Positions 27,241 through 37,114 of a DNA stretch of 64,000 bases are shown here, piece by piece. This DNA is from CAINVV01 sp963663675 (GTDB lineage Bacteria; Bacteroidota; Bacteroidia; Bacteroidales; Prolixibacteraceae): assembly GCA_963663675.1 (NCBI GenBank), contig OY760498.1, positions 930,001-994,000 on the forward strand, written 5' to 3'. Both the position numbers and the translations under genes were made by a program. The notes under the pieces are model-generated. The model was not told the origin of the DNA. It made no database searches and saw nothing but the letters and a program-made list of their open reading frames with translations. Within the stretch, counting starts at the first letter, position 1; each line of letters starts with the position of its first letter.

Positions 27241-28671
27241 TATCTTTTTAACTTTCTTCTGATGCATCATCTGGGCTACTGAAGCAATCTCTATGAAGGA
27301 AGTGCCTCCACCAACTCCAAAATTCCCTCCTACATACACCACTGTATCGTCTTCGGAAATACATTCTCTTTCAACCAGATCGAGAAGAGAGGTTTCCACC
27401 AGTTTGTACTTGTTCTTTTTCACTACAATTTCGCTGGCAAACACACCGTAAGACAGGGCAAGTTCCCTTTTAACCCTGCCGTTGTGGCATTTTGCGTAAA
27501 CCGGCCGCGGACTTCTGAATGCAGAAATATACCTGGCAATTTTTCCTGTCAGGGTGTCAGTGATTATGGCAGCTACTTTCAATTCGTTGGCCGACATAAC
27601 CGCAGCTTCAGCTAAGAATGCTGATACTTCATTTTCCAACCGGGGAACCGGTAAATCATTTCTCTTGTCTTTACTGGATTCTACCTCAAGCGCCACCCTG
27701 GACATAAGTTGAACTGCTTCAATAGGATACTGGCCATACGCTGTTTCTCCTGATAGCATTATTGCATCCGTGCGGTCATAGATAGCTGTAGCAACATCAC
27801 TAACTTCCGCCCTGGTAGGCCGTGGATTGCTTATCATCGTATGAAGCATCTGGGTGGCAATAATAACAGGTTTTTTCTTTTCGACACATTTTCTGATCAG
27901 TCTCCGCTGAATGGCGGGAATTTTTTCAGCTGGTATTTCAATTCCTAAATCGCCTCGCGCAACCATGATTCCATAGGCATAATCCAGAATTTCATCTATA
28001 TTTTTAACACCATCTGTATTCTCAATCTTGGCAATGATTTTTATCTTACTATTTTCTTCGTCAAGTATTTGTTGAACTGCCAGCACATCTTCTTTGTTCC
28101 TTACAAAGGAATGAGCAATAAAATCAAGATCATTCGCAGCAGCCCAGCGAATAAACTGACGGTCTTTTTCAGTCAGAGAAGGCAAATTCAATGAAATACC
28201 CGGAACATTGATGCTTTTTCTATTTTTGATGAATCCGTCATTGCCTACAAGCGCAGTCAGCTTGTCCTGATCCCTGGCAATGATAGTCAGTTCAAGTTCG
28301 CCATCATCAATAAGAACAGAGCTCCCTACGGGGATATCCCTCGCAAAATTTATATAATCAACAACAAGTAATCCTTCGGTTGACTGATCATCCCCCCCCT
28401 TGATTATTAGCTGATCTCCTTTGGATATCTTAATCGGGTCAGAAATGTTTTTAGTCCTGATTTCCGGACCTTTTGTATCCACAAGAATAGCAAGGTTGTC
28501 ACTTACCTCCCTAACATTGTTGATTATTTGCATGGCAGATTCTGTTGTCTGATGTGCAGTATTAATTCTGACAACATTCATTCCCGCCTCCATAAGGGAG
28601 GTTAAAAACTCCGGGGCACAATTTTTATCGGATATTGTGGCAACAATTTTGGTATGCTTGGTTTTCTTCAT
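27235..28671 (-). CDS. pyk: Pyruvate kinase
   Basis: 478 residues. The TIM-barrel motifs VRINTAHQTTESA near the N-terminus, KIIAKIENTDGVKNIDEIL, and MVARGDLGIEIPAEKIP with the metal and phosphate ligands are intact, and the C-terminal allosteric domain is present. It converts phosphoenolpyruvate and ADP to pyruvate and ATP. Followed on the same strand by no further gene; aroQ lies 46 bases upstream and may be co-transcribed with it. Confidence 0.96.
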   Translation of the reverse strand: MKKTKHTKIVATISDKNCAPEFLTSLMEAGMNVVRINTAHQTTESAMQIINNVREVSDNLAILVDTKGPEIRTKNISDPIKISKGDQLIIKGGDDQSTEGLLVVDYINFARDIPVGSSVLIDDGELELTIIARDQDKLTALVGNDGFIKNRKSINVPGISLNLPSLTEKDRQFIRWAAANDLDFIAHSFVRNKEDVLAVQQILDEENSKIKIIAKIENTDGVKNIDEILDYAYGIMVARGDLGIEIPAEKIPAIQRRLIRKCVEKKKPVIIATQMLHTMISNPRPTRAEVSDVATAIYDRTDAIMLSGETAYGQYPIEAVQLMSRVALEVESSKDKRNDLPVPRLENEVSAFLAEAAVMSANELKVAAIITDTLTGKIARYISAFRSPRPVYAKCHNGRVKRELALSYGVFASEIVVKKNKYKLVETSLLDLVERECISEDDTVVYVGGNFGVGGGTSFIEIASVAQMMHQKKVKKIK

Positions 28672-28717
28672 TTTATATTTTTTATCGGGAAGTAGTTAAT
28701 TTGCCTGAAGTTGCCTG

Positions 28718-29149
28718 TTAATCTAATTCCGGTTTTAGAAAGCTTTCTATTCCAAGCCTGTAGGAATCCAGTCCAAAACCCATGATGGTTCCCCGGCAGA
28801 CAGGCCCGATCATTGAATCATGACGGAAGGATTCCCTGGTCAGGATGTTTGAAATGTGAACCTCAACAACCGGTGAGGTAACCGCGGCTATAGCATCCCT
28901 GATGGCTACAGATGTGTGGGTATATGCTCCTGCGTTGAGGATTATGCCGTCTGCATTAAATCCAACATTTTGAATATAAGTTACAATCTCTCCTTCAATA
29001 TTTGACTGAAAATATTCGAGCTCAACCCGATGGAAGATTGGCCTGATTTTTTCCAGCCAGTTTTCAAATGAACTGTCTCCATAAATTCCCTTCTCCCGTT
29101 TACCTAATAAATTAAGGTTCGGACCGTTTACAATACAAATTTTCTTCAT
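28718..29149 (-). CDS. aroQ: Type II 3-dehydroquinate dehydratase
   Basis: 143 residues, the normal size. NGPNLNLLGKRE at the N-terminus, LNAGAYTHTSVAIRDA with the active-site residues, and VEVHISN are all present. It performs the third step of the shikimate pathway as a dodecamer. It is the first gene of a leftward pair with pyk and is divergent from the XerD-type gene; the 297 bases between hold no gene. Confidence 0.95.
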   Translation of the reverse strand: MKKICIVNGPNLNLLGKREKGIYGDSSFENWLEKIRPIFHRVELEYFQSNIEGEIVTYIQNVGFNADGIILNAGAYTHTSVAIRDAIAAVTSPVVEVHISNILTRESFRHDSMIGPVCRGTIMGFGLDSYRLGIESFLKPELD

Positions 29150-29446
29150 CAGTTGTCAATTTATTTCATCCTCAGATAGATTCGAAATTAATATTATCTC
29201 AACAGTACAAATCCATCCTTCCACATATATTGATTTTCCTAAATTTATGTCATTGTAATACACGAATAACATAATTGTTTACTTTCGGAGATAAATTATA
29301 GTTCACCATCGGTGAAAAACTTACCGAAATTCGGAAAAATAATTGACTGCGAAGAAAATATTTTGTAAATTGTGATTAATAAACAATTTAAAAGACACAT
29401 TCAATGAACAAATGCACTTTTTGTTTGTTACATTGAAAAAAACTTT

Positions 29447-30346
29447 ATGAATTGGGCAGAAACTAAAAGAGGGTATGAAACATTTTTGAGATTGGAGAAA
29501 TCACTGTCTCAAAACTCGGTAAGCGCTTATGTTAACGACATTAATAAGCTGATTTTGTTTTTTGAAGAACAATATCCGGGAATAACTCCTGACAATGTTA
29601 AACTCCTGCAACTTAGAAAGTTTGTTGAATGGATGAACAAGAAGGGGGTTAGTCCCAGAACACAGGCGAGAACGATATCCGGTATCAAGTCATTTTACAA
29701 ATATATGTTAATTGAGGAAGTTGTTGAAAATGATCCGACAACGCTCCTCGAATCTCCGAAAATCGGACGAAAATTGCCTGATGTTCTGAATGATGAGGAA
29801 ATCAACATTTTAATTGAATCGGTTGATCTGGCCAAGCCTGAAGGACTTAGAAACAAGGCCATTCTTGAGACTTTGTACAGTTGTGGTTTGAGGGTTTCTG
29901 AACTGGTAAATCTTCGATTGTCCAATCTTCATTTTGAACAGGAGTTTGTAAAAATTGCCGGAAAAGGAGAGAAAGAAAGGTTAGTCCCAATAAGCAAAAG
30001 GGCAATTGAAAACATCAAGAAGTATATGATCGGTTACAGGAAAAAATTAAAAATTGATAAATCGAGTGAGAATATTCTCTTCCTTAACAGAAGGGGACAG
30101 AAATTGAGCCGGGTCATGATCTTTACAATTATTAAAAATCTTGCCGAGAAAAACCACATTGAAAAAAGCATCAGTCCGCATACTTTCAGGCATTCATTTG
30201 CCTCAGCTTTGGTACAGGGTGGTGCAGACCTCCGGGCAGTTCAGGAAATGCTGGGTCACGAATCCATTTTAACGACAGAGATTTATACCCACCTGGATAA
30301 AGAATTTCTTACGGAGACGGTAAACAAATACCATCCGAGAGCATAG
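29447..30346 (+). CDS. xerD: XerD-type tyrosine recombinase
   Basis: 299 residues, housekeeping size. An N-terminal SAM-like core-binding domain (about 1-90) precedes a catalytic domain with Arg149 (CGLRVSEL), the GKGEKERLVP beta-hairpin Lys, His245 and Arg248 (HTFRHSF), His271 (LGHES) and nucleophile Tyr280. It resolves chromosome dimers at dif with a XerC partner or alone. No dif-like site was recognised nearby. A terminator follows. Confidence 0.92.
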   Translation: MNWAETKRGYETFLRLEKSLSQNSVSAYVNDINKLILFFEEQYPGITPDNVKLLQLRKFVEWMNKKGVSPRTQARTISGIKSFYKYMLIEEVVENDPTTLLESPKIGRKLPDVLNDEEINILIESVDLAKPEGLRNKAILETLYSCGLRVSELVNLRLSNLHFEQEFVKIAGKGEKERLVPISKRAIENIKKYMIGYRKKLKIDKSSENILFLNRRGQKLSRVMIFTIIKNLAEKNHIEKSISPHTFRHSFASALVQGGADLRAVQEMLGHESILTTEIYTHLDKEFLTETVNKYHPRA

Positions 30347-30378
30347 ACCGGATTTATAAATCGTAATTTAAAAAGCGT

Positions 30379-30416
30379 AAAAAAAGGGGGATTGATATTA
30401 TCAGCCTCCTTTTTTT
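30379..30416 (+). terminator. Intrinsic terminator after xerD
   Basis: A long hairpin: A-run plus GGGGG, then TGATA, a one-base centre, TATCA, then CCTCC and a T-run. The inner stem is perfect and the outer stem has one mismatch. Confidence 0.8.
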
Positions 30417-30549
30417 ATTTATTTGTGTGAATTTAAAACATTAATTCATCGTTAAGTTTTGATTTGCAAGCGCTCGTTCAGGGAATCATAATCTTATTTT
30501 AAATAACTTTGCCTTCGAGTTCATTATAAATTAATTAATCTATAATTAA

Positions 30550-31842
30550 GTGGATCAGCAAGCAATAACTTTGAATGAAGTGATTCAGAGGAGTCATCCC
30601 TCTTTATTTGAATTACTTTCCGATAGGGGAAAAAACATTTTCTTTCCGAAATTAGGTATCCTGGCACAATCGGCACAGGCAAGAGGGAAAGAAATCAACG
30701 CTACCATTGGTGAGGCTGTTGAGGACAATGGTCACTCCATGCATCTTGCAGATTTCGATCAGCTGATAAACCTTCCCGATGCTGCTGTTTTCCCTTATGC
30801 TCCTAGCTTTGGAAAACCCGATCTGAGGAATAGCTGGAAATCATTTATTTACAAAAAAAATCCTTCACTGGGCGAGACTTTAATCAGCTTACCTATAGCA
30901 ACCAATGGCATTACTCATGGTTTGAGTATGTGTGCATATCTTTTTGTTAATGAGGGAGATAAGGTCCTTATTCCTGATCTTTACTGGGAAAATTATTCAC
31001 TGATCTTTGAAAACAATTATCTTGGTGAGGTTGATACATTCCCGCTTTTCCACAATGGCGGATTTAATTTTACTGCTTTAGAAAATAAATTGGAAAGCAG
31101 TTCAGGTAAGATAGTTCTACTGCTGAATTTCCCTAACAATCCAACAGGTTATACACCATTGACGGATGAGATAGGTAAGATCGTTGAATTGATTAAAATT
31201 CAGGCTGATAAAGGGAAAAAAATTGTAGTGCTGATCGATGATGCCTATTTCGGACTCGTTTATGAAAAAGATGTTTATACAGAATCGATATTCACCAAAC
31301 TTTCCGTTTTGAGTGAGAACGTACTTGCAGTAAAGCTTGATGGAGCTACAAAAGAGGATTACGTCTGGGGTTTCAGGGTTGGATTTATAACCTTTGGTAT
31401 AAAGAATGGTTCGGCTGCTCTTTATGAGGCCATAGAAAATAAAACAGCCGGGGCGGTCAGGGGAAATATATCCAATATAAGTCATCTATCACAGTCACTT
31501 CTACAGAAAGTTTATACTTCTGAGAACTACGATAAAAGCAAAGGAGAGAAGTTCAACATCCTCCATTCCAGATACGAGAAAATTAAAGAAGTATTGTTGA
31601 ATCCAAAGTACAGCCGTTATTTTTCTCCACTGCCGTTTAACTCAGGTTATTTCATGTGCATTGAGTTAAAGGATGGTTTGATAGCTGAAGAAGTAAGGAA
31701 AATCCTGCTGGAGAAATACAGTACCGGAGTAATTGTTTTTGGAAACCTTATCAGAATCGCATTTTCTGCTGTTCCTGAAACAAAGATTGCCCAGCTGATT
31801 GAGAATATACATTCTGCCTGTCAGGACTATTTAGGGCAATGA
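30550..31842 (+). CDS. PLP-dependent class I/II aminotransferase
   Basis: 430 residues from a GTG start. Fold-type I motifs are visible: ATNGITHGLSMCAYLF, LLNFPNNPTGYTP with the cofactor-contacting Asn, and VKLDGATKEDYVWGFRVGF, where the Lys of ATKE is the likely Schiff-base residue and Arg of FRVGF fits the family. It forms a clade with Bacteroidota proteins usually labelled only as aminotransferase; substrate unknown. No terminator is evident before pckG. Confidence 0.85.
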   Translation: MDQQAITLNEVIQRSHPSLFELLSDRGKNIFFPKLGILAQSAQARGKEINATIGEAVEDNGHSMHLADFDQLINLPDAAVFPYAPSFGKPDLRNSWKSFIYKKNPSLGETLISLPIATNGITHGLSMCAYLFVNEGDKVLIPDLYWENYSLIFENNYLGEVDTFPLFHNGGFNFTALENKLESSSGKIVLLLNFPNNPTGYTPLTDEIGKIVELIKIQADKGKKIVVLIDDAYFGLVYEKDVYTESIFTKLSVLSENVLAVKLDGATKEDYVWGFRVGFITFGIKNGSAALYEAIENKTAGAVRGNISNISHLSQSLLQKVYTSENYDKSKGEKFNILHSRYEKIKEVLLNPKYSRYFSPLPFNSGYFMCIELKDGLIAEEVRKILLEKYSTGVIVFGNLIRIAFSAVPETKIAQLIENIHSACQDYLGQ

Positions 31843-31988
31843 TGTTATTTTGATGGGCTGAATCAAACAGGATTGTGTTTGAGAAATCATGTTGCAAAAA
31901 TTTCTCAGCAAAGTCATTCCGGCTATTGCCATGTAAATTTTAATCGATTAGGAAGATTTAGATACATTTTATAAAAAATTTCAGATTC

Positions 31989-33776
31989 ATGACAAACAAT
32001 CAAAAGTTAATAAATTGGGTTAACGAATGGGCAGAACTCTGTCAGCCGGAACAAGTCTACTGGTGTGATGGTTCCGAAGAGGAGAACGATCGTCTGATGG
32101 CAGAAATGGTAGCCTCAGGAATGGCAGTTAAACTGGACGAAAAGAAGCGTCCCAACAGTTATTATTTCCAGTCCGACCCTAGTGACGTTGCCCGTGTTGA
32201 AAACCGGACATATATCTGTTCTGCCAGGCAGGAGGATGCCGGCCCGACCAATAACTGGGCTGATCCAACCGAGATGAAGGCCACTTTGCACGGTCTCTTC
32301 AAAGGTGCCATGAAAGGGCGTACCATGTATGTCATTCCATTCAGCATGGGTCCACTTGGTTCAGATATTGCCCATATTGGCGTTGAACTAACTGATTCCC
32401 CTTATGTTGTTGTCAACATGAAGATTATGACCCGCATGGGGAAAGCAGTACTGGATGTACTTGGTGACGGCGAATTCGTGCCTTGCATCCACTCTGTCGG
32501 CGCACCCCTGAAGCCTGGCCAGAAAGATGTCAAATGGCCTTGTGCGCCAATTGATCAAAAATACATTACTCATTTTCCTGAGACCAAAGAAATCATTTCT
32601 TACGGAAGTGGTTACGGCGGAAACGCACTGTTGGGCAAGAAATGTTTCGCTCTCCGCATCGCTTCTGCGATGGCTAAGGAAGAGGGATGGCTGGCTGAAC
32701 ACATGCTGATCATGGGTATCACCAATCCAAGTGGAGTTAAAAAATATATTGCTGCTGCTTTCCCAAGTGCCTGCGGCAAAACAAACCTCGCCATGCTCAT
32801 TCCAACCATTCCGGGATGGAAAGTTGAGACTGTTGGTGATGATATCGCATGGATGAAATTTGGTAAAGACGGAAGATTATTTGCGATCAATCCTGAGGCG
32901 GGATTCTTTGGTGTTGCCCCGGGTACATCCATGGATACCAACCCAAATGCCATGCTTTCTGCTCAGTCAAACACTATTTTTACCAATACCGGATTAACAC
33001 CTGATGGCGATATCTGGTGGGAAGGAATTGGATCAGAAATTCCAGCAGGAACCATTACCTGGACCGATGAAGTTTATGATAAGGCATCCGGAAAACCTGC
33101 TGCTCATCCGAATGCGCGATTCACAGCACCGGCATTCCAGTGTCCTTGTATTGACCCGGCCTGGGAAGATCCCAAGGGAGTTCCGATCTCAGCCATTCTT
33201 TTCGGAGGACGCAGACCAAACACCGTTCCACTTGTTTACCAGGCTATGAGCTGGAAACATGGTACTTTCATGGGATCAGTTGTTGGTTCTGAGGTAACTG
33301 CTGCCGCTATTGGTTTGAAAGCCGGCGTTCGAAGGGATCCATTTGCGATGCTGCCGTTCGTTGGTTATCACATGGCTGATTATTTTGGACACTGGCTAAC
33401 TATTGGGAAAAATGCACCAAATCCTGATGCGCTTCCTAAGATTTTCAATGTAAACTGGTTCCGTAAAGATAAGGATGGCAAATGGTTATGGCCGGGTTAT
33501 GGCGATAACATGCGTGTTCTTAAATGGATATTCGAAAGATGTGATGGTACTGCTCCAGCAACCGAAACAGCAATCGGTTTTGTTCCGACAGTTGACAGTA
33601 TCGATATCAGCGGTCTGAATGTTACAAAAGAAGACATTGCAGAACTGGTTAAAGTTGACAAGGACCTCTGGAAGGATGAGCTTGAACTGATCAAGGTACA
33701 ACAAGCTGAACTTGGCGAAAGATTGCCGAAGGAGTTAAAAATACAGGTTGAAGAACTTGAAGCACGACTTGGATAA
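31989..33776 (+). CDS. pckG: Phosphoenolpyruvate carboxykinase, GTP type
   Basis: 595 residues. The GTP-class kinase-1a loop is FPSACGKTNLAML with the reactive Cys262, with VGDDIAWMKFG (kinase-2) and the nucleotide-site NWFRKD near the C-terminus. The ATP-dependent class is unrelated in these motifs. In anaerobic Bacteroidota the enzyme may run in the carboxylating direction, PEP to oxaloacetate, toward succinate; direction is inference. Single gene ended by a strong terminator. Confidence 0.96.
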   Translation: MTNNQKLINWVNEWAELCQPEQVYWCDGSEEENDRLMAEMVASGMAVKLDEKKRPNSYYFQSDPSDVARVENRTYICSARQEDAGPTNNWADPTEMKATLHGLFKGAMKGRTMYVIPFSMGPLGSDIAHIGVELTDSPYVVVNMKIMTRMGKAVLDVLGDGEFVPCIHSVGAPLKPGQKDVKWPCAPIDQKYITHFPETKEIISYGSGYGGNALLGKKCFALRIASAMAKEEGWLAEHMLIMGITNPSGVKKYIAAAFPSACGKTNLAMLIPTIPGWKVETVGDDIAWMKFGKDGRLFAINPEAGFFGVAPGTSMDTNPNAMLSAQSNTIFTNTGLTPDGDIWWEGIGSEIPAGTITWTDEVYDKASGKPAAHPNARFTAPAFQCPCIDPAWEDPKGVPISAILFGGRRPNTVPLVYQAMSWKHGTFMGSVVGSEVTAAAIGLKAGVRRDPFAMLPFVGYHMADYFGHWLTIGKNAPNPDALPKIFNVNWFRKDKDGKWLWPGYGDNMRVLKWIFERCDGTAPATETAIGFVPTVDSIDISGLNVTKEDIAELVKVDKDLWKDELELIKVQQAELGERLPKELKIQVEELEARLG

Positions 33777-33814
33777 TCAGAGGCAAGACTCTGGCAGTCA
33801 GAGATTTAATTTAT

Positions 33815-33847
33815 GAAAAAGCGCCCTGTTTCAGGGCGCTTTTTTTA
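33815..33847. terminator. Bidirectional terminator between pckG and the amidohydrolase gene
   Basis: Perfect stem GCGCCCTG / CAGGGCGC with a three-base loop, flanked by A-runs on the left and T-runs on the right, so it can act on both strands. It serves the convergent genes and reaches the amidohydrolase stop codon. Confidence 0.9.
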
Positions 33848-35197
33848 GTATGCATTTTTATTAAGCCGGAAAAGGTTCACGGCATTATCGTGTAAAATCA
33901 TTTGAGCAACTTTTAATGCTTCCTTTTCGGTAAAATATCCGGTTTTTACTTTCTCAATCAACACCCTGGAAATGATCTGTTTGGCAAAAAGTAGATGTGC
34001 GTATATATTTTCCACATTTTGATAGTCTCCCCCAAAAGCCATAATCTTATTTGCCGGCACCGTTTCCAGCCATTCATGAAGATATCTCTCACTGTAACTG
34101 GGTGAGATGATGTAAAGCCAGCAAAGGTCCAGGTAGACATTCCCAAAATTTTTGGCAACAGTTCCAAACTCCCCGCCAAAAGGATATCCCCCGTGAAAAA
34201 GGATGAACCGGACATCACGATATTTCAGGAAGAGATTTGTTAATAAAGCCGGATTGGAATTTTCTATATTATTCCCATCGCCAGCTTGCAGGCCGGTATG
34301 AAATTGTATGGGCTTATGGTATTTTCTAGCAAGATCCAGTAAGCGATACATCATGTAATCGGATAATTTTTTTATATCTGCGGGTGTAGGAGTCTGGTCG
34401 GGATTATACGTCATCTTATCAAAAACTGCCCCGGCCTCTTCTTTTGATACCTCTTCGAAGAATAGGGAACGATGGTAAGCAATAGGTGATTTAATGGTTG
34501 CAAAACCTGCTTTTAGTCCATTTTGAAATTCCAGATCCATCGTGCTGACCAGGTCTGAAAGGGATGAAATGGTCACCCCGTTTTTTTTGGCAATCTCATC
34601 AATCTTTTTCCTGGAGTCAATCCTGTGATAATCAAAATTGCAGGTATATCTCATGATCTGAGGATTTCCAAAACTTCGGTCAGTTCCATCCAGAATCAGG
34701 TAATCAATTTTGCACTTTTCCTCCAGTACTGTTTTGTACCAGTCTGTTTGATACGCTTTTTTAATTCTTTCAGTGAGAACCGTCACCGTTTCCCTGTTGA
34801 ATTCCTGGACTCCGAATAATGTTTTCGCCGTTAGCAATGCCGCTCTGTAGTATGCAGTATTAAATGTTTTATCCAGGTATGGACCTACAATATCCCATTT
34901 CTGCATGACTGTCAGGGAATCTTTGACAAGGGATTGAAAGGTTTTTGTAGACATTCCTGCTGATCTGATATCATCTTTTGTATAATGGTGAAACAACAAC
35001 ATAAAATCGAACATACCACCTTTTGTAACCCCCGAAGGACTTATCAGGTGTTCATGAGTATCTACAACGGACATGTTATCAATGTATTTGATGATGCGTT
35101 GTTCAAAACCTTTCCGGGGTGGATCACAAACAACGACCTGGCCATTCAATGATGCACACGTAAGAATGGTTAATGCAATTGAAAGGATGTTTTTCAT
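33845..35197 (-). CDS. Secreted amidohydrolase-superfamily protein (amidohydrolase 2 type)
   Basis: 450 residues with a signal peptide (about 1-19). The metal-binding HxH of the TIM barrel is in VDTHEHL (His48, His50). Later candidate ligands are in IQFHTGLQAGDG and ILFHGGYPFGGEF, and an Asp in MAFGGDYQN. The family includes decarboxylases and lactone or amide hydrolases; substrate unknown. Monocistronic, convergent with pckG. Confidence 0.8.
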   Translation of the reverse strand: MKNILSIALTILTCASLNGQVVVCDPPRKGFEQRIIKYIDNMSVVDTHEHLISPSGVTKGGMFDFMLLFHHYTKDDIRSAGMSTKTFQSLVKDSLTVMQKWDIVGPYLDKTFNTAYYRAALLTAKTLFGVQEFNRETVTVLTERIKKAYQTDWYKTVLEEKCKIDYLILDGTDRSFGNPQIMRYTCNFDYHRIDSRKKIDEIAKKNGVTISSLSDLVSTMDLEFQNGLKAGFATIKSPIAYHRSLFFEEVSKEEAGAVFDKMTYNPDQTPTPADIKKLSDYMMYRLLDLARKYHKPIQFHTGLQAGDGNNIENSNPALLTNLFLKYRDVRFILFHGGYPFGGEFGTVAKNFGNVYLDLCWLYIISPSYSERYLHEWLETVPANKIMAFGGDYQNVENIYAHLLFAKQIISRVLIEKVKTGYFTEKEALKVAQMILHDNAVNLFRLNKNAY

Positions 35198-35420
35198 GAT
35201 TTGATCAGTAATGTTAAATGTCAGTGTCTGATAACGGTCATTTGGTTTATTAGCCGGCTATTTCCAGCTAAAATAATTCATTTGAGTTGAAATGTGTGAA
35301 ATCCGGACAAGATTGTCAATTCAGAAAATCCCAGGTGTACTGAAAATGTTGTAACCAAATATAATTAGGTCAATCAGGATGCCACAAAATGATTTTATTT
35401 AAAATTTATATCTTTGATAC

Positions 35421-35726
35421 ATGACAAACAATGATATTTTAAAAAAGTTGAGAGTTGCGCTTAAACTCAGGGATGAGGATATAGTAAAAATACTTTCCCT
35501 GGTTGATTTTAAGATTACTACAACCGAATTGAGTGCCATATTTCGAAAAGAAGATCATCCCAATTACAAAGAGTGCGGAGATCAGTTGTTAAGGAATTTC
35601 CTGAATGGTCTAATTATTCACCTTAGAGGGCCGATGGAAAAACCGGAGAATGATGTTGTTGCCATTCCGAAAAAAATAATTAGACTTTCGGGGAGGGATC
35701 AGGGAAAAGAAAAAAATAAAGGATAA
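35421..35726 (+). CDS. DUF1456 family protein (YehS-like)
   Basis: 101 residues. It starts MTNNDILKKLRVALKLRDED and continues with the paired KEDHPNYKECGDQLLRNFL segment typical of DUF1456, although only about one and a half of the usual two repeats are clear. Function unknown. It precedes the MFS gene by 20 bases and is likely co-transcribed. Confidence 0.8.
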   Translation: MTNNDILKKLRVALKLRDEDIVKILSLVDFKITTTELSAIFRKEDHPNYKECGDQLLRNFLNGLIIHLRGPMEKPENDVVAIPKKIIRLSGRDQGKEKNKG

Positions 35727-35746
35727 AGTAATCCACAGAGTTATGC

Positions 35747-37114
35747 ATGGAGGTTAACAGACAAATCAGTCCAATAGTTAAAGGGGATCCTAAAATTGTT
35801 AGGGCCTGGGTCATGTACGACTGGGCAAATTCGGTATATCAGCTTACTATTTCCTCCACTATTTTCCCTATCTATTACAATTCAGTTACCAGGCATGGTG
35901 ACGACTTTGTGGTTTCTTTTTTTGGTTGGAAAGTAGTCAATACGGTTCTCTACTCCTGGGCTATTGCAACGGCCTATCTGATTGTTGCATTAGGTTCGCC
36001 TCTTTTCTCATCCATAGCGGATTACACAGGTCGGAGAAAGGGATTCATGCGGGCTTTTACATGGATTGGTGCAATATCTTGTGGCGCTCTCTATTTTTTT
36101 GATCCTCAGCATATTGAATTCGGAATAATCGCTTTTACTATGGGGACCGTGGGTTATGGCGGAAGTATCGTTTTTTACAATTCCTTTCTTCCTGTTATTG
36201 CCGAACCCGAGGATCAGGACCGAATAAGTGCCAGGGGGTATTCAATGGGTTACCTTGGAGGCGTTATTCTCCTGGTTTTCAATCTTTGGATGATTATGAT
36301 GCCGGAATGGTTCGGAATCCCGAAAGGTTCAGCTTTGCCTGCGAGGATATCCTTTGTGACAGTATGTATTTGGTGGATTGGGTTCTCGACCATGACTTTC
36401 AGCAAACTTCCAAAATACACATACAGCAAGCGATTACATCGTGAAAGTGTGTTAATTAACGGATATAAGGAATTGAGGTTTGTTTTTGCACAGGTGCGCC
36501 AATCATACGATTTGAGCATTTACCTGCTTGGATTCTTTTTTGTCATGATGGGTATTCTCACGACCATGTTTATGGCAGCCCCATTCGGGGAAAAGCAGTT
36601 GAACCTTACAGACAAAGTCCTAATACCTACAATCCTGGTTATTCAGCTGGTTGGGATGTTTGGTGCATGGTTTTTTGCAAGGTTATCCGGAAAGATAGGC
36701 AATTTGCTAGCGATGATTTGTGCTGTTATTGCCTGGATCATTGTGTGTTTCTATGCATATACCATCACCAATGCTGCCGGTTTTGTTACTGCCGCATTTT
36801 TCATAGGGCTTGTAATGGGAGGATCCCAGGCCCTGGCCCGATCGACTTATTCAAAAATGCTCCCTGAAACAACAGATCACACTTCTTTCTTCAGTTTTTA
36901 TGATGTAACTGAAAAACTGGCTACCGTGGCCGGGACCTTTAGTTTTGGAATAATCGAAGCCATTACAGGCAGCATGCGATATTCCGTAATGGCTATCTCC
37001 ATTTTCTTTGCGATAGGAATTGTCTTTTTACTGATGCTCCTTGTACACCGAAGAAAACATAACATGTCAGTTAAAGTGGCTGCCAACCGAAATAATATCC
37101 CTCATATTAAATGA
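35747..37114 (+). CDS. UMF1-type MFS transporter (Atg22-like)
   Basis: 455 residues with about twelve membrane helices. The N-terminal signature VRAWVMYDWANSVYQLTISS is diagnostic of the UMF1/Atg22-like branch of the major facilitator superfamily, whose eukaryotic member exports vacuolar amino acids. Bacterial substrates are undefined. Its last eight bases overlap the 3' end of the convergent beta-CASP gene. Confidence 0.85.
   Translation: MEVNRQISPIVKGDPKIVRAWVMYDWANSVYQLTISSTIFPIYYNSVTRHGDDFVVSFFGWKVVNTVLYSWAIATAYLIVALGSPLFSSIADYTGRRKGFMRAFTWIGAISCGALYFFDPQHIEFGIIAFTMGTVGYGGSIVFYNSFLPVIAEPEDQDRISARGYSMGYLGGVILLVFNLWMIMMPEWFGIPKGSALPARISFVTVCIWWIGFSTMTFSKLPKYTYSKRLHRESVLINGYKELRFVFAQVRQSYDLSIYLLGFFFVMMGILTTMFMAAPFGEKQLNLTDKVLIPTILVIQLVGMFGAWFFARLSGKIGNLLAMICAVIAWIIVCFYAYTITNAAGFVTAAFFIGLVMGGSQALARSTYSKMLPETTDHTSFFSFYDVTEKLATVAGTFSFGIIEAITGSMRYSVMAISIFFAIGIVFLLMLLVHRRKHNMSVKVAANRNNIPHIK

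Noticed and set aside
29447..30346. Phage or integron integrase as a sign of a mobile island
   Set aside because: Size, catalytic layout and stand-alone context fit the housekeeping XerC/D family; no attachment repeats were seen.
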